From: Thiotrichaceae bacterium
Lineage (GTDB): Bacteria; Pseudomonadota; Gammaproteobacteria; Thiotrichales; Thiotrichaceae
Direction of reading: 5' to 3'
Length of the DNA stretch: 45,342 nt
NCBI GenBank assembly: GCA_026988295.1
Contig: JALSLM010000150.1
Location: forward strand, 1 to 45,342
Shown here one piece after another: positions 44,832-45,342 of this stretch. Under the pieces are notes generated by a model. The model searched no databases, had not been told where the DNA came from, and saw nothing but the letters and a program-made list of their open reading frames with translations. Position numbers and translations under genes: made by a program. The number at the start of each line of letters is the position of its first letter. Position 1 is the stretch's first letter.

Positions 44832-45342
44832 TTACTTTTTCTCTTTCTTAGTTAGCATATCAATTACTTTGAAGAGCTTCTCTTCACTTCCTGCCATATA
44901 AACACTGGTGCGGTATTTTCCATTGATAATAACAGCAGGAACAGATTGAGCTTTTGAAGTTTCACCAACTTCTTGTGCTCTTTTTAATTTAGCTTGAAAT
45001 GCCATTGAATTTTGTACATTTTTTACCTGTTCTTCTGTGTAGCCAAACTGCTTAAAAAGGCGAATTACAGTAGCTGGATTGCGTAGATTTCTTCTTTGAT
45101 CATGAATTGCCTGAAAGAGTTGTGTGATAAGTTCTTTCTCGCCCGTTGGATCAAGAATATCAGCTAAATAATAGGTATTTGCATCTTTTGCCCAGCTAGG
45201 GTTTAACATGGCAGGAACTTGTTTAAAATCAACGAACTCAGGATGGTTTTTCCTGTATTTAAGCATTGCCGGCTCAAGCGTATAACAATGTGGACAACCA
45301 AGCCACATTAACTCAATAACTTCAACTTTACCTTCTGGTGCA
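44832..45342 (-). CDS. dsbA: Thiol:disulfide interchange protein DsbA, 5' end beyond window
   Basis: The frame is open to the right edge. The visible part begins APEGKVEVIELMWLGCPHCYTLEP with the CPHC active site; VPAVIINGKYRTS carries the cis-proline loop, and an all-helical insert lies between, as in DsbA. The signal peptide is outside the window. Periplasmic oxidase that introduces disulfides into exported proteins, possibly including the Cys-containing exported proteins encoded here. The stop TAA directly follows the end of a family C element. Confidence 0.93.
   Translation of the reverse strand, partial: APEGKVEVIELMWLGCPHCYTLEPAMLKYRKNHPEFVDFKQVPAMLNPSWAKDANTYYLADILDPTGEKELITQLFQAIHDQRRNLRNPATVIRLFKQFGYTEEQVKNVQNSMAFQAKLKRAQEVGETSKAQSVPAVIINGKYRTSVYMAGSEEKLFKVIDMLTKKEKK

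Overview
The window looks like a chromosomal segment of an AT-rich gammaproteobacterium. The his-tat gene order, ParE, UreEFG, Coq7, NadA, PolA and Lgt all read as gammaproteobacterial versions. A K+-independent-type H+-pyrophosphatase next to DUF302 and SCP2-like genes would suit a sulfur-oxidising lineage, but no sulfur-oxidation gene is present, so that is only a guess. Most genes are on the minus strand.

Layout. (1) 1-10999: a five-gene, same-strand DNA restriction/defence locus, in transcription order SNF2-family helicase, short KilA-N-like protein, very long Mod methyltransferase, RhuM-family protein and Res-type helicase-nuclease. The Res frame is open to the left window edge. (2) 11344-16391: DUF937 protein, tRNA-Ser(GCT), tRNA-Arg(ACG), urease accessory genes ureE-ureF-ureG without urease structural genes, a broken secreted nuclease, a DUF302 protein and an SCP2-like protein. 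(3) 16663-18708: hppA on the plus strand with its own terminator. (4) 19188-25226: two exported proteins, one a predicted glycosidase with a very basic linker and a CBM9-like end, then an RluA-type pseudouridine synthase and a YheT-type hydrolase. (5) 25681-28414: parE, then a repeat-filled region with an IS630-type transposase remnant and a 49-residue membrane protein. (6) 28811-33835: the hisB-H-A-F-E and tatA-B-C run; hisI is missing from its expected place and TatC has a long charged tail. (7) 33949-37689: thyA-lgt overlap, trpD-trpC. (8) 37965-45342: an MscS-like membrane protein, nadA and polA divergent, coq7, and a DsbA open to the right edge.

The most striking overall feature is the load of short non-autonomous repeats in nearly every larger intergenic gap. 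At least six families are visible: A, G-run/C-run hairpin arms; B, elements of about 212 bp with CCTGAATC ends and 5-bp target duplications; C, elements with TTAAGGAAACC ends, probably IS630-derived; D, palindromes with CTAGGAGGCTGTC ends; E, ACCACGAAAGACAC repeats in the restriction locus, one of them inside the mod coding sequence; F, short TTGATGGAGTA hairpins. Several B and C elements sit exactly at gene ends, so that the stop codon of nadA, parE, trpC or the DUF937 gene lies in the element or its target duplication. A diverged copy of the hppA downstream region lies in inverted orientation about 9 kb away, flanking the block that holds the exported proteins and parE.
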